The notes under the pieces were generated by a model. That model saw only the letters and a program-made list of their open reading frames with translations, ran no database searches and was not told the origin of the DNA. 64,000 bases of DNA from Chloroflexota bacterium (GTDB lineage Bacteria > Chloroflexota > Anaerolineae > Aggregatilineales > J027): the NCBI GenBank assembly GCA_024434115.1, contig QMIT01000011.1:62001-126000 (forward strand), written 5' to 3'. The translations under genes were made by a program, and so were the position numbers. The stretch's first letter is position 1. Each line of letters starts with the position of its first letter. Below are positions 54,823 through 63,121 of this stretch, piece after piece.

Positions 54823-55494
54823 ATGACTTCAACCACTTCCCGTAAATTCCTTGACCAAAACATGCAACTGCGAATTTTGACGGCAGTCGTGGCAATACCC
54901 ATTGCGCTTGGTCTCATTATCCTAAGCTGGGCCACTACCGCCCTCTTGATTCTTGTCCTTTTGGCTGGGGCGACCTATGAATATGTGCGGTTGGTGCAGC
55001 ATGAATCCAGTTCCATGCTCAACAATGTGCTGTTTGGGGTGGCCTATTTGGGTATACCGCTGATTATGGCGCTGTGGCTGCGTGGTCAACCGGACGGGCT
55101 TAAGTGGTTTATGTTGGTACTGCTGACCACATGGGTTACGGATTCAATGGCCTTGTTTGTTGGCAAGGCAATTGGCAAACATAAAATGGCCCCCCAAATT
55201 TCCCCCAAAAAGACATGGGAAGGGGCTGTTGGGGGATGTATCAGTGGTTCTATCTTGGTGCTGATCTTGGCGCTGATATTTGACCTTGAGATTGATGGCG
55301 CGATGATTCTGCTGGCGGTGCTGCTCCCGATTGCAGCCGTGTTGGGTGACTTGCTAGAGTCGAAACTCAAACGACGCTTTAACGTGAAGGATTCCGGCAC
55401 TCTTTTTCCCGGACATGGGGGGATACTTGACCGAATTGACAGCGTGATTGCCACCTTGTTGGTGACGGCGCTGGTGGTGTTATTGTTCAGATAG
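54823..55494 (+). CDS. cdsA: Phosphatidate cytidylyltransferase
   Basis: 223 residues, somewhat shorter than the usual 260-280. The enzyme makes CDP-diacylglycerol from phosphatidic acid and CTP in the membrane. About seven TM segments; the family signature is intact at about 181-211 (SKLKRRFNVKDSGTLFPGHG, then GILDRIDS), with ISPKKTWEGAVGG near 124. The start is not certain: ATG 54823, or ATG 54862 if the first 13 polar residues are not translated. The tat-like gene follows by 19 bases. Confidence 0.92.
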   Translation: MTSTTSRKFLDQNMQLRILTAVVAIPIALGLIILSWATTALLILVLLAGATYEYVRLVQHESSSMLNNVLFGVAYLGIPLIMALWLRGQPDGLKWFMLVLLTTWVTDSMALFVGKAIGKHKMAPQISPKKTWEGAVGGCISGSILVLILALIFDLEIDGAMILLAVLLPIAAVLGDLLESKLKRRFNVKDSGTLFPGHGGILDRIDSVIATLLVTALVVLLFR

Positions 55495-55513
55495 AGGTAA
55501 GTGAGCGGCGGCT

Positions 55514-55942
55514 ATGGATATTTTGGGTATCGGTGCAGGGGAAATGATTGTCATTGCGGTGGTCATTATGATCGTGGCAGGGCCGCGCCGTAGTGCAGCA
55601 TGGGCCAGAGAAGCGGGCAAATATTTGCGGCAGTTTCAACTGGCATGGCAAAAGATGTGGAACGAGGTCAAAACCGATATAGGGCCAGAGGGCGAAGAAT
55701 TGGTAAAGGTCGCCCAAGAAATACGCAAAACGACAGCCGATATTCAGCGCGTTTCGTCCCCGACCAATCTGGTGCGCCAGAGCATGGGCACAAGTGACAT
55801 CATCTTAGACCCGGCGAAATTGGCAGCAAAAGCCAAAAAAGAAATTGAGAAAACCAATGGCACGGAGCCAACCGCCTCTGAAAATCCACCTTCTGAAGAC
55901 CGTTATACGGCGTGGAAACCTGCGGGGGATGATCCCAATTAG
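55514..55942 (+). CDS. Twin-arginine translocase component, TatA/TatB type
   Basis: 142 residues. A short N-terminal TM (about 8-22, AGEMIVIAVVIMIVAG) is followed at once by the hinge GP, the amphipathic helix (RRSAAWAREAGKYLRQFQLA) and a long charged tail, the TatA/B architecture. The length and the long helical tail favour TatB, but the two cannot be separated from sequence alone. It follows cdsA by 19 bases. No tatC is in the window. It overlaps the end of the convergent nadE by four bases. Confidence 0.82.
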   Translation: MDILGIGAGEMIVIAVVIMIVAGPRRSAAWAREAGKYLRQFQLAWQKMWNEVKTDIGPEGEELVKVAQEIRKTTADIQRVSSPTNLVRQSMGTSDIILDPAKLAAKAKKEIEKTNGTEPTASENPPSEDRYTAWKPAGDDPN

Positions 55943-56796
55943 CCTGTCCAATCGCGTAGATATAAAAAGTCATGCCCGATGGAACGCCGACTAAGTTTGG
56001 CAACGTTGGGCATCGTGCGTTTGTAATGGTTGCGCTTGACTTGCCGCCACACCTTCTCGGCAAAACCCAAATCGAATCCTTCAGCAGCACATTCTTCTAC
56101 ACTGTAACGCTCATCTACCAGCAAATACAGCAATTGATCCACCATGTCATAGGTGAAGCCGAGTTCCCCCTCGTCGGTTTGGCCTTCCCACAAATCGGCG
56201 GATGGGGGTTTTTCAATCACCGAACGGGGCACATTGAGCGCGGCGGCCAGTTGACGCACCTGATTTTTGTAAAGATCGGCAATCGGTTGAATCGCTACTC
56301 CGCTATCGCCATAGATAGTCGAATAACCCAGCAAAAATTCGGTTTTATTGCTTGTCCCCATCGCCAAGCCGCCAAACGCCGCCGACTGGTCATACAGCAC
56401 AATCATGCGCTGGCGGGCCATGATATTACCCTTCCGTAGCGGGGACATATCGGGAAAGCGCTCAAACAATGGCTCGACCATCGGGGTAATTTCGACGGTC
56501 AGGTACGGAATATTTAATTGCTCAATCACGGCTTCGGCATCACTCAAACTGCCGGGGGATGACGTTCGATAGGGCATCCGCACCGCTAAGACGTTTTCTG
56601 CCCCCAACGCCTCCACTGACAAAAAAGCACTCAACGCCGAATCAATCCCCCCGCTTAGGGCAATCACCGCCCGCTCAAAGCCATTTTTATGAATTTCATC
56701 GTGGATAAAGCCAACCAAAATTTTACGCGCCAAATCCGTGTTGATTTTAAGGCGGGGGAGGATATGGGTGGGCGTGTTGCTTGTAGCAAATTCCAT
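55939..56796 (-). CDS. nadE: NH3-dependent NAD+ synthetase
   Basis: 285 residues; adenylates nicotinate adenine dinucleotide and amidates it to NAD+. The PP-loop SGGIDSALSAFLSVEALG is near residue 46, and the second substrate block (GTSNKTEFLLGYSTIYGDSG) and EKPPSADLWEGQTDEGELGF are in place. No glutaminase domain is fused, so ammonia or a separate amidotransferase would be the donor. It stands alone on the minus strand. Confidence 0.93.
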   Translation of the reverse strand: MEFATSNTPTHILPRLKINTDLARKILVGFIHDEIHKNGFERAVIALSGGIDSALSAFLSVEALGAENVLAVRMPYRTSSPGSLSDAEAVIEQLNIPYLTVEITPMVEPLFERFPDMSPLRKGNIMARQRMIVLYDQSAAFGGLAMGTSNKTEFLLGYSTIYGDSGVAIQPIADLYKNQVRQLAAALNVPRSVIEKPPSADLWEGQTDEGELGFTYDMVDQLLYLLVDERYSVEECAAEGFDLGFAEKVWRQVKRNHYKRTMPNVAKLSRRSIGHDFLYLRDWTG

Positions 56797-56875
56797 CTTG
56801 ATTGACCTGTTTTTTAGCTAGATTCAGCACGGTGGCTTTAGCCCCGTGTCATTCTCGATCTATTTCCGTTAATCG

Positions 56876-58129
56876 TTAATCGCCGCCGTCGCGCGTGCCA
56901 AGTGTGACCTCGACTTCAAGGGTCTGTCCGCCTCGCACAACCGTCAGGGTAATTTCATCACCGGGTTTGGTATTTTCCACCAGATAGGCCAGCAGTTCAT
57001 CAAGGTCGTTGACAAAAACGCCATTGATCGCCACGATGATGTCCCCACCGACGCGCACATTGGCACCCCGATACAACACATCTTCTGTTCCCCCGCGCAG
57101 CCCCGCTTGGTCGGCAGGCGAATCCGGCAAAGTATCACGGATAAGAATCCCGGCTTGAACTGGCAAACCCAGTGGTTCAGCCAATTGCCCAACCGTAAAA
57201 TCGGGGTCGGTGCGGACACCTAGCCAAGGATAAGCCACACTGCCGGATTCAATCAATTGGGGCACAACACGCTGGACGGTATTCACTGGAACAGCAAACG
57301 CCACCCCTTGAAAAACGCCTGTATCAGTGCGGATAGCAGTGGCGACTCCGATCACGCGGCCTTCCATGTCGAGGATTGGCCCGCCGGAATTGCCCGGATT
57401 GACGGTGGCATCCACTTGGATAATGGACGGGTTGTTATAGACGCCGGGGGTGCTCAAATTACCAGTAATCAGACGCTCTGAAGGCAGAGCACGACCCAAC
57501 GCACTGATGATGCCAACGGTCATGCTGCTTTCAAGGCCAAAGGGGTTGCCAATGGCGACGACCCGTTCTCCCACCAGCAGTTCATTGCTGTCGCCAAATT
57601 CAACTGGAAGCAGGCGGGAGACTTCCACATCCACGATTATCACAGCGATGTCACTGTAATTATCAATGCCAACCAACTGGGCGGTGGTTACAAAACCATC
57701 CGAAAAAGTAACTAGGATTTCGTTGGCATCTTCGACTACATGGGCATTGGTGACAATGTGTCCGTCCATATCAATTACAAAACCCGACCCGCTGGCGTCC
57801 AATGCCCCATCCGAGGAAAATGGGCCACTGACTTCGATATTGACCACTGCTGGACTGACGCGCTGATAGATGTTGATGAAAACAAGGTCATCGGCGCGGG
57901 CTTCTTCAATCACCGAAACGGGAACCAGCGTGGGGGTTGCGGCTTGTTGGGGCAGCGCAATCAGCGGCGTGGTCTGGCGATTATTTGTCAAGACATTCGT
58001 GCCCTGTGTATTCTGGTTGATACGCTCGGCATCCGGGTCGTCGGATGAATCCGATTCACCTTGAAGGTTGCAAGCGGCGAGGCTTGAAATCAGCAGGAGC
58101 AGGGTCAGGCCAAGTACATATTTTCGCAA
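56876..58129 (-). CDS. HtrA/DegP-like lipoprotein serine protease
   Basis: 417 residues from TTG 58129, chosen because GGGAG lies eight bases upstream and the signal sequence then begins normally; an upstream in-frame ATG at 58195 would overlap dnaJ by 50 bases. The signal ends in the lipobox SLAAC. The trypsin-like triad is visible: His in VTNAHVVEDA, Asp in IDNYSDIAVI and Ser in NPGNSGGPIL. A PDZ domain (about 315-417) with VRVGGDIIVAINGVFVNDLD follows. It degrades or refolds damaged envelope proteins. The gene follows dnaJ on the same strand. Confidence 0.92.
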   Translation of the reverse strand: MRKYVLGLTLLLLISSLAACNLQGESDSSDDPDAERINQNTQGTNVLTNNRQTTPLIALPQQAATPTLVPVSVIEEARADDLVFINIYQRVSPAVVNIEVSGPFSSDGALDASGSGFVIDMDGHIVTNAHVVEDANEILVTFSDGFVTTAQLVGIDNYSDIAVIIVDVEVSRLLPVEFGDSNELLVGERVVAIGNPFGLESSMTVGIISALGRALPSERLITGNLSTPGVYNNPSIIQVDATVNPGNSGGPILDMEGRVIGVATAIRTDTGVFQGVAFAVPVNTVQRVVPQLIESGSVAYPWLGVRTDPDFTVGQLAEPLGLPVQAGILIRDTLPDSPADQAGLRGGTEDVLYRGANVRVGGDIIVAINGVFVNDLDELLAYLVENTKPGDEITLTVVRGGQTLEVEVTLGTRDGGD

Positions 58130-58145
58130 GGGGTTATCTCCCAAA

Positions 58146-59081
58146 CTATTCTGGTCGCAATTCGCGGAGTTGTTCAAATAACTCCAATTCTTCATTACTT
58201 AGATTGGTCGGTATCTGCACCATCACCCTTACGTAAAAATCACCAAACTGGTCTTTATCACGCAGGGTTGGCATTCCCTTGCCTTGCAACCGAATCCGCT
58301 GACCGGATTGCGCTCCGGGGGGAATCCGCAATTTGACATCGCCATTCATCGTGCTGACGCGGACATCCCCACCAAAAATGGCGGTATATAGTGGTACTTT
58401 GAGATCAATCGAAAGATCATCGCCATCCCGGTCAAACATGGGGTGGGCATCAACCGCGACGACAATAAAGAGGTCGCCCGCCTCTCCCCCCGCATAACCC
58501 CGTTCGCCCTGCCCAGCAAAACGCACCTTCGTGCCCGTGCGTGCGCCACGTGGGATATGAGCCGTAAATTGACGATTGCCCTGATTCACCTGCCGCTTGG
58601 TGCCGTGATAGGCTTCTTCAAGATTGACGGCAACGGTGACTTCAATATCTTTGCCACGAATGGGTTGCTTATTGATGGTTTCGTTGGTGCGGGTGCCTTC
58701 GCCAAAAATAGCGTTAAAAAAATCTGAAAAAAGACCCCCCCCCGTATTATCATATTCAATGCGGGTGGTTCGGCGTTTCTGCTGTTGAGTAGAACTTGGA
58801 CTCGTGCTTCTGGCCCAGCGCCCCCAATCAAAACCTGCTGCCGTACCCGTTGTACGCAGATGGAAATTGGGGCCAAGCTGGTCATAACGGGCGCGTTTTT
58901 CGGGGTCGCTCAAAACTTGATAGGCTTCGTTGATTTCCTTAAAGCGTTCGGCGGCTTGTTCGTTGTTGGGGTTCATATCTGGGTGATATTGGCGGGCGAG
59001 TTGGCGATAGGCTTTTTTGATTTCTTTTTCATCCGCCTCACGTGTTACCCCAAGGATTTTATAATAGTCCATGTACTTCAT
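58146..59081 (-). CDS. DnaJ-family chaperone, CbpA type
   Basis: 311 residues. The N-terminal J domain (about 4-70) has [20 protein letters not shown] and the HPD motif in QYHPDMNP, which stimulates DnaK ATPase. No zinc-finger (CxxCxGxG) domain is present, so it is of the CbpA/type II class; the C-terminal substrate-binding domains start near 150 ([39 protein letters not shown]). It has its own near-consensus promoter, and the HtrA gene follows closely, pairing a cytosolic chaperone with an envelope protease. Confidence 0.93.
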   Translation of the reverse strand: MKYMDYYKILGVTREADEKEIKKAYRQLARQYHPDMNPNNEQAAERFKEINEAYQVLSDPEKRARYDQLGPNFHLRTTGTAAGFDWGRWARSTSPSSTQQQKRRTTRIEYDNTGGGLFSDFFNAIFGEGTRTNETINKQPIRGKDIEVTVAVNLEEAYHGTKRQVNQGNRQFTAHIPRGARTGTKVRFAGQGERGYAGGEAGDLFIVVAVDAHPMFDRDGDDLSIDLKVPLYTAIFGGDVRVSTMNGDVKLRIPPGAQSGQRIRLQGKGMPTLRDKDQFGDFYVRVMVQIPTNLSNEELELFEQLRELRPE

Positions 59082-59133
59082 ATGCCGCTGCTCACTTGCT
59101 GCCTATTTTGCCCGTCGTGTATCACAAAATTAA

Positions 59134-59162
59134 AGTATACTCGTACTCTAGGGCAACATCAA
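59134..59162 (-). promoter_or_regulatory. Promoter of the dnaJ-htrA operon
   Basis: Minus-strand TTGATG (59162-59157), 17-base spacer, TATACT (59139-59134), about 50 bases before the ATG. No CIRCE-type inverted repeat is seen. Confidence 0.7.
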
Positions 59163-59242
59163 CGCATGTTCATTTTCTTGGCTTTTTCTTTTGTTCCTTT
59201 ATCTTTTCGCAGTCTGCAAGAAAGCATTTTATAATCTCAGCC

Positions 59243-60220
59243 ATGCTAAACCAACAACGTTTACTCACTTGGATTCCCCGTGTGGGCTTTGGGCTGCTGC
59301 TGCTGGTATTTGGCGAACTGGTGGCATGGCAGTACGCAAGCCAATATGACGCTTTCGATTGGATAGCGCTTATCGGTCTCTATTTTGCGATGGGGTCTAT
59401 CCTATTGGATATGATCGTGCGCTGGCATATTCAAGATGTCTTGGGTCTCCTGCTGGTCGCCGGGATTTTTGGGCTAACCGAAAGTGCCCTCATCTCAGCC
59501 CGCCTATTTGATAATCTGCCGATTAGCCTTGTATTTTACGGCACTGGGCTTGAGACGGTCATGTTTTTATTGGCGTTTGGCTCATTTCTCTATCTCAGCA
59601 CGGCCCGCCCCGCCTCGGCATGGCTAGTGGGGTTGGCGGCATTGGTGGGGCTTGGTTGGGGCATCTGGGTACGGGGGTATCCTGAACTTGAACATGTCCA
59701 ACAGACTGTCCCTAGTTTAGATACAGCCCTGCCTGCGGTGGTCATTGCCCTGCTAGGCAATTTACTCGTCTTGTTTGTGGTGCCCCCACCCAAAAAAATG
59801 TCCTTTCAAGATTGGCTGCTTGAACCCTATGAATGGGCAGCGGCGGGTGGCATCTTGGGGGTTACGTTGGTGCTGCGTTTGGCGGATGGAAGCATCCCCG
59901 GCGTTGGGACAGCATTGGTGGCGATGATTATCACGATGATCGTGCTGATTTTGTGGTTTACGCGGCAGACACATAAAGAAAATTGGCTGCGGTTGTTGAA
60001 TCCTCCCCAACAGCCCTTGCTCTATGGCTGGATATTTATGCTCATTGCGTTTATGTTGATGGGTTGGGCGGGCTATCATCTGTCGCAGGAGGGGGATAAT
60101 CCGATTCAGACGGCCATTTTGTTTGGCCTCTTAGCCTTTTTTGGGGCGATCTGGCTGCCAGTGGTATCGGTGTTAATCGGGATTCGGGCTTTCACCCAGT
60201 TGGCACGTGAGGAATATTGA
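59243..60220 (+). CDS. Polytopic membrane protein of unknown function
   Basis: 325 residues from ATG 59243 (an in-frame extension upstream to 59042 would run into the dnaJ start and is unlikely). About ten TM segments (for example FGLLLLVFGELVAWQYA; YFAMGSILLDMIVRW; AILFGLLAFFGAIWLPVV) and very short loops. No transporter or enzyme motif is visible. It is the first gene of the 59-64 kb operon; its stop overlaps the methyltransferase start by one base. A role in the membrane end of the pathway is possible, but nothing more can be read. Confidence 0.72.
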   Translation: MLNQQRLLTWIPRVGFGLLLLVFGELVAWQYASQYDAFDWIALIGLYFAMGSILLDMIVRWHIQDVLGLLLVAGIFGLTESALISARLFDNLPISLVFYGTGLETVMFLLAFGSFLYLSTARPASAWLVGLAALVGLGWGIWVRGYPELEHVQQTVPSLDTALPAVVIALLGNLLVLFVVPPPKKMSFQDWLLEPYEWAAAGGILGVTLVLRLADGSIPGVGTALVAMIITMIVLILWFTRQTHKENWLRLLNPPQQPLLYGWIFMLIAFMLMGWAGYHLSQEGDNPIQTAILFGLLAFFGAIWLPVVSVLIGIRAFTQLAREEY

Positions 60221-60849
60221 TGGATCAGGGTGAATACTACATTTCGATGCAGACCCAAACCGGGTGGGCCACTATTTTGGAGAGTTTCGCCCGATTTGTC
60301 GCGCCACCAGCCGGGTCACAGGTGTTGGATGTGGGGACTGGGCCGGGGGCATTGGTCAAAATGTTTCGAGAGCAATATCAAGCCGAGGTGTTTGGTGTGG
60401 ATGCCGATCCCTTATTGATGGCCCATGCGCTCAACTATCAAGCCATCGGGCCAGTCTTTATCTGTGGCAGCGTCTATCAACTGCCGTTCCAAACCGAACA
60501 ATTTGATGTAGTGACCGCGACCAACGTGCTATATTTGTTGGAAGAGGTACCACCCGCCTTACAGGAAATGGTTCGAGTGCTGAGGATTGGCGGAACATTC
60601 GTGATGTTAAATCCGTCTCCTCAAATGACCATTGCCAGCGCGATAGCATTGGCCGACGAGCGAGGATTAACCGGATTTGCCCGCGAGAATTTTATTCATT
60701 GGGGTGAGATCGCCGAAAATAAAGTGCGTTGGTCACCGGAACAGATTGCGGAACTATTCCAAAAAATGGGGCTACAACTAGCCGAAACCCGTGAACGAGT
60801 TGGGGTAGGCCTAGCCCTGTATGCCAGAGGGATGAAACGCGGAGGATAA
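60220..60849 (+). CDS. SAM-dependent class I methyltransferase
   Basis: 209 residues from ATG 60220, overlapping the previous stop as TGATG. Rossmann-type motif I VLDVGTGPGALVKMF (near residues 34-48), the acidic residue of motif II (VFGVDADPLLMAH) and motif IV (FDVVTATNVLYLL) are typical of Methyltransf_11/25. The substrate is unknown. It lies between a membrane protein and a GAF protein in a coupled operon. Confidence 0.88.
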   Translation: MDQGEYYISMQTQTGWATILESFARFVAPPAGSQVLDVGTGPGALVKMFREQYQAEVFGVDADPLLMAHALNYQAIGPVFICGSVYQLPFQTEQFDVVTATNVLYLLEEVPPALQEMVRVLRIGGTFVMLNPSPQMTIASAIALADERGLTGFARENFIHWGEIAENKVRWSPEQIAELFQKMGLQLAETRERVGVGLALYARGMKRGG

Positions 60850-60853
60850 TGTC

Positions 60854-61450
60854 ATGTCAAATGATGACCGCTTAAAAGACGTAGATCGTATTTTGGAAGA
60901 AGTCCATCAAGCCATAACATGGACAGAAGAGCGCCGCGATATTAACGAATTGCTGGCACTGCAAATGCTCTTGGAAGTGACCAAGACGATTCACAATATA
61001 CGGGATACACGTGAATTGATTACGTTTGTCTTGGACAGCATGGTTGTCTTTGCCGACGGTGATCGGGCCTTTCTCATGATGACGGATGATGACGGGGCGA
61101 TGCGTTATAAGATGGGACGCGATAGCAATCACCAATATATTCCAGCGGAACTTTTTACCCCCTCTAGTGGTGTGATTGAAAAAACGCTTGAGAAAGGTGG
61201 GGCTGTCGTAGTGCCGGACGCCCAAACCGATGAGTCGCTGAAAAATAATATCAGTATTCAGCAATTGCAATTACGCACGGTCATGTGTTCCCCGTTGCTG
61301 GTTAGGGGTGAGGTGATTGGGTTGTTATATGTAGATGGCAAACGGGCCATCGGGCGCTATTCACGGGCACATCTGAATGTGGTGTCTAGTCTGGCCGACC
61401 AATCAGCATTGGCACTGCATAACGCCAAGAAATTTGAGACCCATACCTAA
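60854..61450 (+). CDS. Stand-alone GAF domain protein
   Basis: 198 residues. A short N-terminal helix (about 1-45) precedes a GAF domain (about 48-195) with RAFLMMTDDDGAMRYKMGRD, LRTVMCSPLLVRGEVIGLLY and DQSALALHNAKKFE hallmarks. It has no kinase, cyclase or output domain. GAF domains bind small ligands such as cyclic nucleotides or haem; the ligand is not readable. It is four bases after the methyltransferase and 75 bases before the kinase-receiver-HTH gene, so it is a good candidate sensor in trans for that protein. Confidence 0.85.
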   Translation: MSNDDRLKDVDRILEEVHQAITWTEERRDINELLALQMLLEVTKTIHNIRDTRELITFVLDSMVVFADGDRAFLMMTDDDGAMRYKMGRDSNHQYIPAELFTPSSGVIEKTLEKGGAVVVPDAQTDESLKNNISIQQLQLRTVMCSPLLVRGEVIGLLYVDGKRAIGRYSRAHLNVVSSLADQSALALHNAKKFETHT

Positions 61451-61525
61451 TCAATCGCTTGCGCAGCAGTCTTTTACTCAGTACACTTTTGAAAAGCTAT
61501 TCAGGGATGTGCCGCCGAGGATTTT

Positions 61526-63073
61526 ATGATTGGTCGAATATTAGGCGAACGTTATCAGGTTGAAGAATTATTGGGGGAAGGCGCAACCGCCATTGTTTAT
61601 CGCGCCAAAGATTTGCGGTTGCAGCGTATTGTAGCCATCAAAGTGTTGATGCCACATGTCAATGAGACCACACGCAAGCGCTTTGAACGTGAGGCGCTCT
61701 CGGCTGCTCAACTGAATCATCCGGGCATTATGGCGATTTATGATGTGGATAAAGACCGCGAATACCATTATCTGGTGGTCGAGTACATCAATGGACAGCC
61801 GCTGCATAATCTAATCCCTGCCGATCCTCGTCAGGTGGCTGAAATCGGCAAGCAGATTTGTTTGGCACTGGATTACGCCCATAACACGGGTTTTATTCAC
61901 CGCGACATCAAACCCGCCAATATCTACATTCTGCCCAATGGTCAAGTCAAGATCATGGATTTCGGCTTGGCGATTCCCAGTGATGGAGAATTTAAACGCC
62001 TAACCGCCGCTGGCACGGTTATTGGGACACCCGCCTATTTGTCGCCCGAACAGGCACAGGGGCATCCTTTGGATCGTCGCACCGACCTCTATTCCACCGG
62101 GATTGTCCTATATGAAATGGTTACGGGCATACTCCCCTTTGACGCGGATGATATTGGCAGTATCTTGCTGCAACAGGTCAAGAAAGCCGCCACCCCACCC
62201 AGTCAAATTATGCCGGGGATTCCGGTGACATTGGAAAATGCCATTTTGCGGGCATTGGAAAAGAAACCTGCGGCTCGGTTTGCCACTGCTAAAGAAATGG
62301 CGGATGCGCTGGAGGCCGTGCTAAAAGAAGAGCCGACGCCATCCACAGCTAAACCAGTAGCGACCCAACCGGAAGAAGCGCCACCCTATCGCAAAGCTAC
62401 CACCCCATTGAATAAGTTCGACCCGACGGTGCGAATTTTGCTGGCGGATGACCATAATTTGACCCGCCAGAGCCTCGCCTATTTCTTAGAAGATGTGCCG
62501 GGGTTTATTGTGGTCGGGCAAGCCGCCGATGGTGAAGAGGCCTTCCGCTTGATTGGCGAAAACAAACCGGATGTCATTTTGCTAGATTTGAATATGCCGG
62601 GTACGAGCGGCCTTGCGATTCTACCCCGTATCCGCCAAGCCTATCCTGATGTCAAAGTGCTGGTGCTGACCGGACGCGATGAAAACACCTATATTATGCA
62701 GGCTTTACGCGCCGGGGCACATGGCTATGTTTTGAAGGCCAGTTCGGAAGAACAACTGGAAAAATCGGTGCATGATGTCATGCTGGGGCATTTGGTGTTG
62801 GGGCATGGTGTTGCGGAAAGATTGGTACAGGATTTGTTGGAACGCGGCCCAGCCCAGACCCCGTTGGATGCCATTGAAAAAGACATTCTGACGTGTGTGG
62901 CTGCGGGTTATGATAACCCGGAGGTCGCCCACCAACTGGGTATGCCGGAAAATGAAGTCGCCCGTTATTTGATGGCGATTATTGACCGCCTCGGCGTGAA
63001 ATCCAAAACTGATGCGGCGTTGATGGCGCTGCGGGCGGGGTGGATTAGCCTTGAGGAATTACATAAATTCTAA
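61526..63073 (+). CDS. Ser/Thr kinase - receiver - LuxR-type HTH fusion
   Basis: 515 residues in one uninterrupted frame. Hanks-type kinase (about 10-266) with GEGATAIVYRA (17-27), Lys39 (VAIKVL), [11 protein letters not shown] (125-135) and DFGLAI (145-150). A Pro/Thr/Glu linker (about 267-300) leads to a NarL-type receiver (about 302-420) with Asp308/Asp309 (LLADDH), phosphoacceptor Asp354 (ILLDLNMPG), Thr382 (VLTGRD) and Lys404 (YVLKAS). A LuxR-type four-helix HTH follows (about 445-507; ILTCVAAGYDNPEVAHQLGM, then a RLGVKSKTDAALMALRAGWI end). All catalytic residues are present. No TM. GAGGA lies four bases before the ATG. Confidence 0.92.
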   Translation: MIGRILGERYQVEELLGEGATAIVYRAKDLRLQRIVAIKVLMPHVNETTRKRFEREALSAAQLNHPGIMAIYDVDKDREYHYLVVEYINGQPLHNLIPADPRQVAEIGKQICLALDYAHNTGFIHRDIKPANIYILPNGQVKIMDFGLAIPSDGEFKRLTAAGTVIGTPAYLSPEQAQGHPLDRRTDLYSTGIVLYEMVTGILPFDADDIGSILLQQVKKAATPPSQIMPGIPVTLENAILRALEKKPAARFATAKEMADALEAVLKEEPTPSTAKPVATQPEEAPPYRKATTPLNKFDPTVRILLADDHNLTRQSLAYFLEDVPGFIVVGQAADGEEAFRLIGENKPDVILLDLNMPGTSGLAILPRIRQAYPDVKVLVLTGRDENTYIMQALRAGAHGYVLKASSEEQLEKSVHDVMLGHLVLGHGVAERLVQDLLERGPAQTPLDAIEKDILTCVAAGYDNPEVAHQLGMPENEVARYLMAIIDRLGVKSKTDAALMALRAGWISLEELHKF

Positions 63074-63079
63074 TTCGAT

Positions 63080-63121
63080 GCCGAGAATGTGATGCCCCTC
63101 CTGCGTTTTAGCATTCTCGGC
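63080..63121 (+). repeat. Perfect inverted repeat across the TolB-like start codon
   Basis: GCCGAGAATG (63080-63089) is the exact reverse complement of CATTCTCGGC (63112-63121). The 22-base loop contains the ATG at 63092. There is no T tract, so it is not a typical terminator; it could fold in mRNA and limit translation. Confidence 0.55.

Noticed and set aside
56827..56849. Hairpin between htrA and nadE as a terminator
   Set aside because: The stem is short with a bulge and there is no T tract on the minus strand, so the evidence is too weak to list.
59081..59243. CIRCE/HrcA operator upstream of dnaJ
   Set aside because: The TTAGCACTC-N9-GAGTGCTAA pattern is absent; a plain housekeeping promoter explains the region.
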